Assembly (NCBI GenBank): GCA_016125095.1
Contig: WGMK01000021.1
Coordinates: 1 to 64,000 of the forward strand
Direction of reading: 5' to 3'
Length of the DNA stretch: 64,000 nucleotides
Source: Candidatus Hydrogenedens sp.
GTDB taxonomy: Bacteria > Hydrogenedentota > Hydrogenedentia > Hydrogenedentales > JAEUWI01
A program made the translations under genes and the position numbers. Below the pieces are notes generated by a model. It was not told where the DNA came from. It did not search any database and saw only the letters and a program-made list of their open reading frames with translations. The stretch's first letter is position 1. Each line of letters opens with the position of its first letter. Of this stretch, positions 62,794-64,000 are shown one piece after another.

Positions 62794-64000
62794 CGCCCAG
62801 CCCCGATTGTTCCTGTACCCACGTCAGGATGGCCTCGTAGTAGCCCTCCGCGTGCGGCACGAGGGGGAAGGCGGCATCCGGGCCGCCGGGCACGCGGATA
62901 CCGTGGTCGGCGCCTTCGAAAGTGCGCAGGGTGTAATCGTGCGCGGGGTCGTTCAGCAGCGGCTGGAGCAGCCCGATGCTCGTGGGGGCGTGTACGCTCT
63001 TGTCGGCCATGCCATAGATAAAGAGCACCGGCACGTGCAGCCCCGCCCAGACCGGCATGGGGTCGTAATCGATGATGCGGTTGTAGAACTCCCGCCAGTA
63101 GTAGTGCGCGGGCGACGGGGTGAACTCCATCGCTTGAAACCAGGGCTCTCCACGCAGCGCCTTGACCTGGGCCACCAGATTCTTAATGTCCGCCGTGCCG
63201 CGCGTGACATTGTCGTCCAGTTCGAGCAAGGCCTTCGCCTTGGCCAGTTCCGCTTCGCCGTAGCCCGCGTCTTGCAGACGGACCACGAAGTCGTAGTGCC
63301 CTTCATCTTTCGGCGTGACCATGGCGCCGGAGACGGCGACGATGAACTTCACGTCGTCGGAAGAGGCGGCGGCCAGCGGCATGATCCAGCAGGCCTGGCT
63401 GATGCCGATGACGCCAATGCGACCGGCGTCGATTTCGTTGCGGGTCTTGAGATAGTGCACACCGGCTATGCCGTCCGAGGCAAGCGTGTCGAAGCCCACC
63501 TCGCGCCAATCGCCCTCAGAATCGTGGTTGCCGCGCTTGTCGGTCACGAGGCACGCGATACCGGCTTCGGCAAACTGCACGGATTGATAGAGGTAGTGCG
63601 TGCGCTCGTTGTCGCCGGAGCCGTGGTACCACACCATCGCCGGATGCGGACCGTCGCCTTCGGGCAAAAACAATACGCCGGCGAGCTTGGTGCCGTCGTT
63701 GTCGTAGTGGACCTCTTCGCGCGTGAATCGCCAGGATTCCGGACGCTGCTCGAGTACCACCTCGGCGTGGTAGTCGCCATAGGTCCACGTGCCCTCGAGC
63801 CGGCCTTCTTTCAGTTGCAGCGACAACGTGCCCCGGCTATCCCGGGGTCCATGCTCGATGGTGTAGGTGTCGCCGTCCTGCTCCACCTTGCCGACGGGCA
63901 CGCCCACCAGCTCGTACTCCGGAAAATCGGCCTCGGCTGCCGCATCGGGGTCGAGTGTATTTCCAAATCGAAGGATAATTTTCGGGCTGGCATCGGTGCG
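62777..64000 (-). CDS. alpha/beta hydrolase, 5-prime end outside window
   Basis: The frame stays open to the window edge, giving at least 407 residues; an internal GTG at 63907 is probably not the true start because plausible coding continues upstream (ASPKIILRFGNTLDPDAAAE). The visible part has an N-terminal beta-rich domain (about 1-105) and a hydrolase domain of the dienelactone or BAAT type: PAMVWYHGSGDNERTHYLYQ, CLVTDKRGNHDSEGDW, nucleophile elbow GVIGISQACWIMP (GxSxA rather than GxSxG), and a C-terminal GADHGIRVPG with the His. The substrate is unknown. Confidence 0.8.
   Translation of the reverse strand, partial: RTDASPKIILRFGNTLDPDAAAEADFPEYELVGVPVGKVEQDGDTYTIEHGPRDSRGTLSLQLKEGRLEGTWTYGDYHAEVVLEQRPESWRFTREEVHYDNDGTKLAGVLFLPEGDGPHPAMVWYHGSGDNERTHYLYQSVQFAEAGIACLVTDKRGNHDSEGDWREVGFDTLASDGIAGVHYLKTRNEIDAGRIGVIGISQACWIMPLAAASSDDVKFIVAVSGAMVTPKDEGHYDFVVRLQDAGYGEAELAKAKALLELDDNVTRGTADIKNLVAQVKALRGEPWFQAMEFTPSPAHYYWREFYNRIIDYDPMPVWAGLHVPVLFIYGMADKSVHAPTSIGLLQPLLNDPAHDYTLRTFEGADHGIRVPGGPDAAFPLVPHAEGYYEAILTWVQEQSGLGATSRD

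Overview
The window is GC-rich bacterial chromosome, almost fully coding, with housekeeping operons mixed with envelope and surface functions. No phage, plasmid, CRISPR array, tRNA or rRNA gene is visible. GTG and TTG starts are common, and several operons are coupled by ATGA stop-start overlaps. Two secreted proteins share a Gly-Glu-rich linker followed by an EF-hand-like C-terminal module with a repeated LLRxIQxY signature. That architecture, and a nested palindromic intergenic element, remind me of uncultured Hydrogenedentota and related Planctomycete-like lineages. This placement is from memory and is an inference; a ribosomal protein tree would decide it.

Left third (1-27.9 kb). After a gene-poor end carrying two inverted-repeat structures come a ceramidase-like membrane-anchored protein, S-adenosylhomocysteine hydrolase (ahcY), a PhoPQ-activated-pathogenicity-related hydrolase, a TlpA-like thioredoxin pair, a GAF protein, a degenerate HD-GYP protein, an ECF sigma factor with a putative membrane anti-sigma factor, and glgC. 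A DprE1-DprE2-UbiA cassette follows, the polyprenyl-phospho-arabinose route best known from mycobacteria. Then come an acyl-CoA-ligase-like enzyme, a large secreted repeat protein, htpG with a beta-propeller gene, and a five-gene minus-strand run (YheT-like hydrolase, DUF2157, GDYXXLXY, GT39, MFS).

Middle (27.9-43.3 kb). A pyrimidine operon (pyrR-pyrB-pyrC-like) is preceded by a promoter and an intrinsic terminator just upstream of pyrR, which suggests attenuation. The pyrC-like protein has lost several catalytic residues and looks like a structural pseudo-dihydroorotase. A FAD/Fe-S oxidoreductase and murB follow. Next is the conserved rpmH-rnpA-yidD-yidC-jag-mnmE cluster on the minus strand; rpmH is only 44 codons long and starts with GTG. 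A zinc-type ABC operon (znuABC) with a divergent Fur-family regulator abuts it.

Right third (43.3-64 kb). The most unusual region holds three paralogous GT39 membrane glycosyltransferases with different cytosolic or periplasmic C-terminal helical domains, three dissimilar SGNH-hydrolase proteins and a membrane sulfatase-like protein, arranged around a divergent promoter. This looks like a surface glycan assembly or decoration locus that I cannot match to a named system. It is followed by a 1019-residue secreted protein with an internal ABAB duplication, a GH2-like protein with an altered catalytic motif, and an alpha/beta hydrolase truncated by the window edge.
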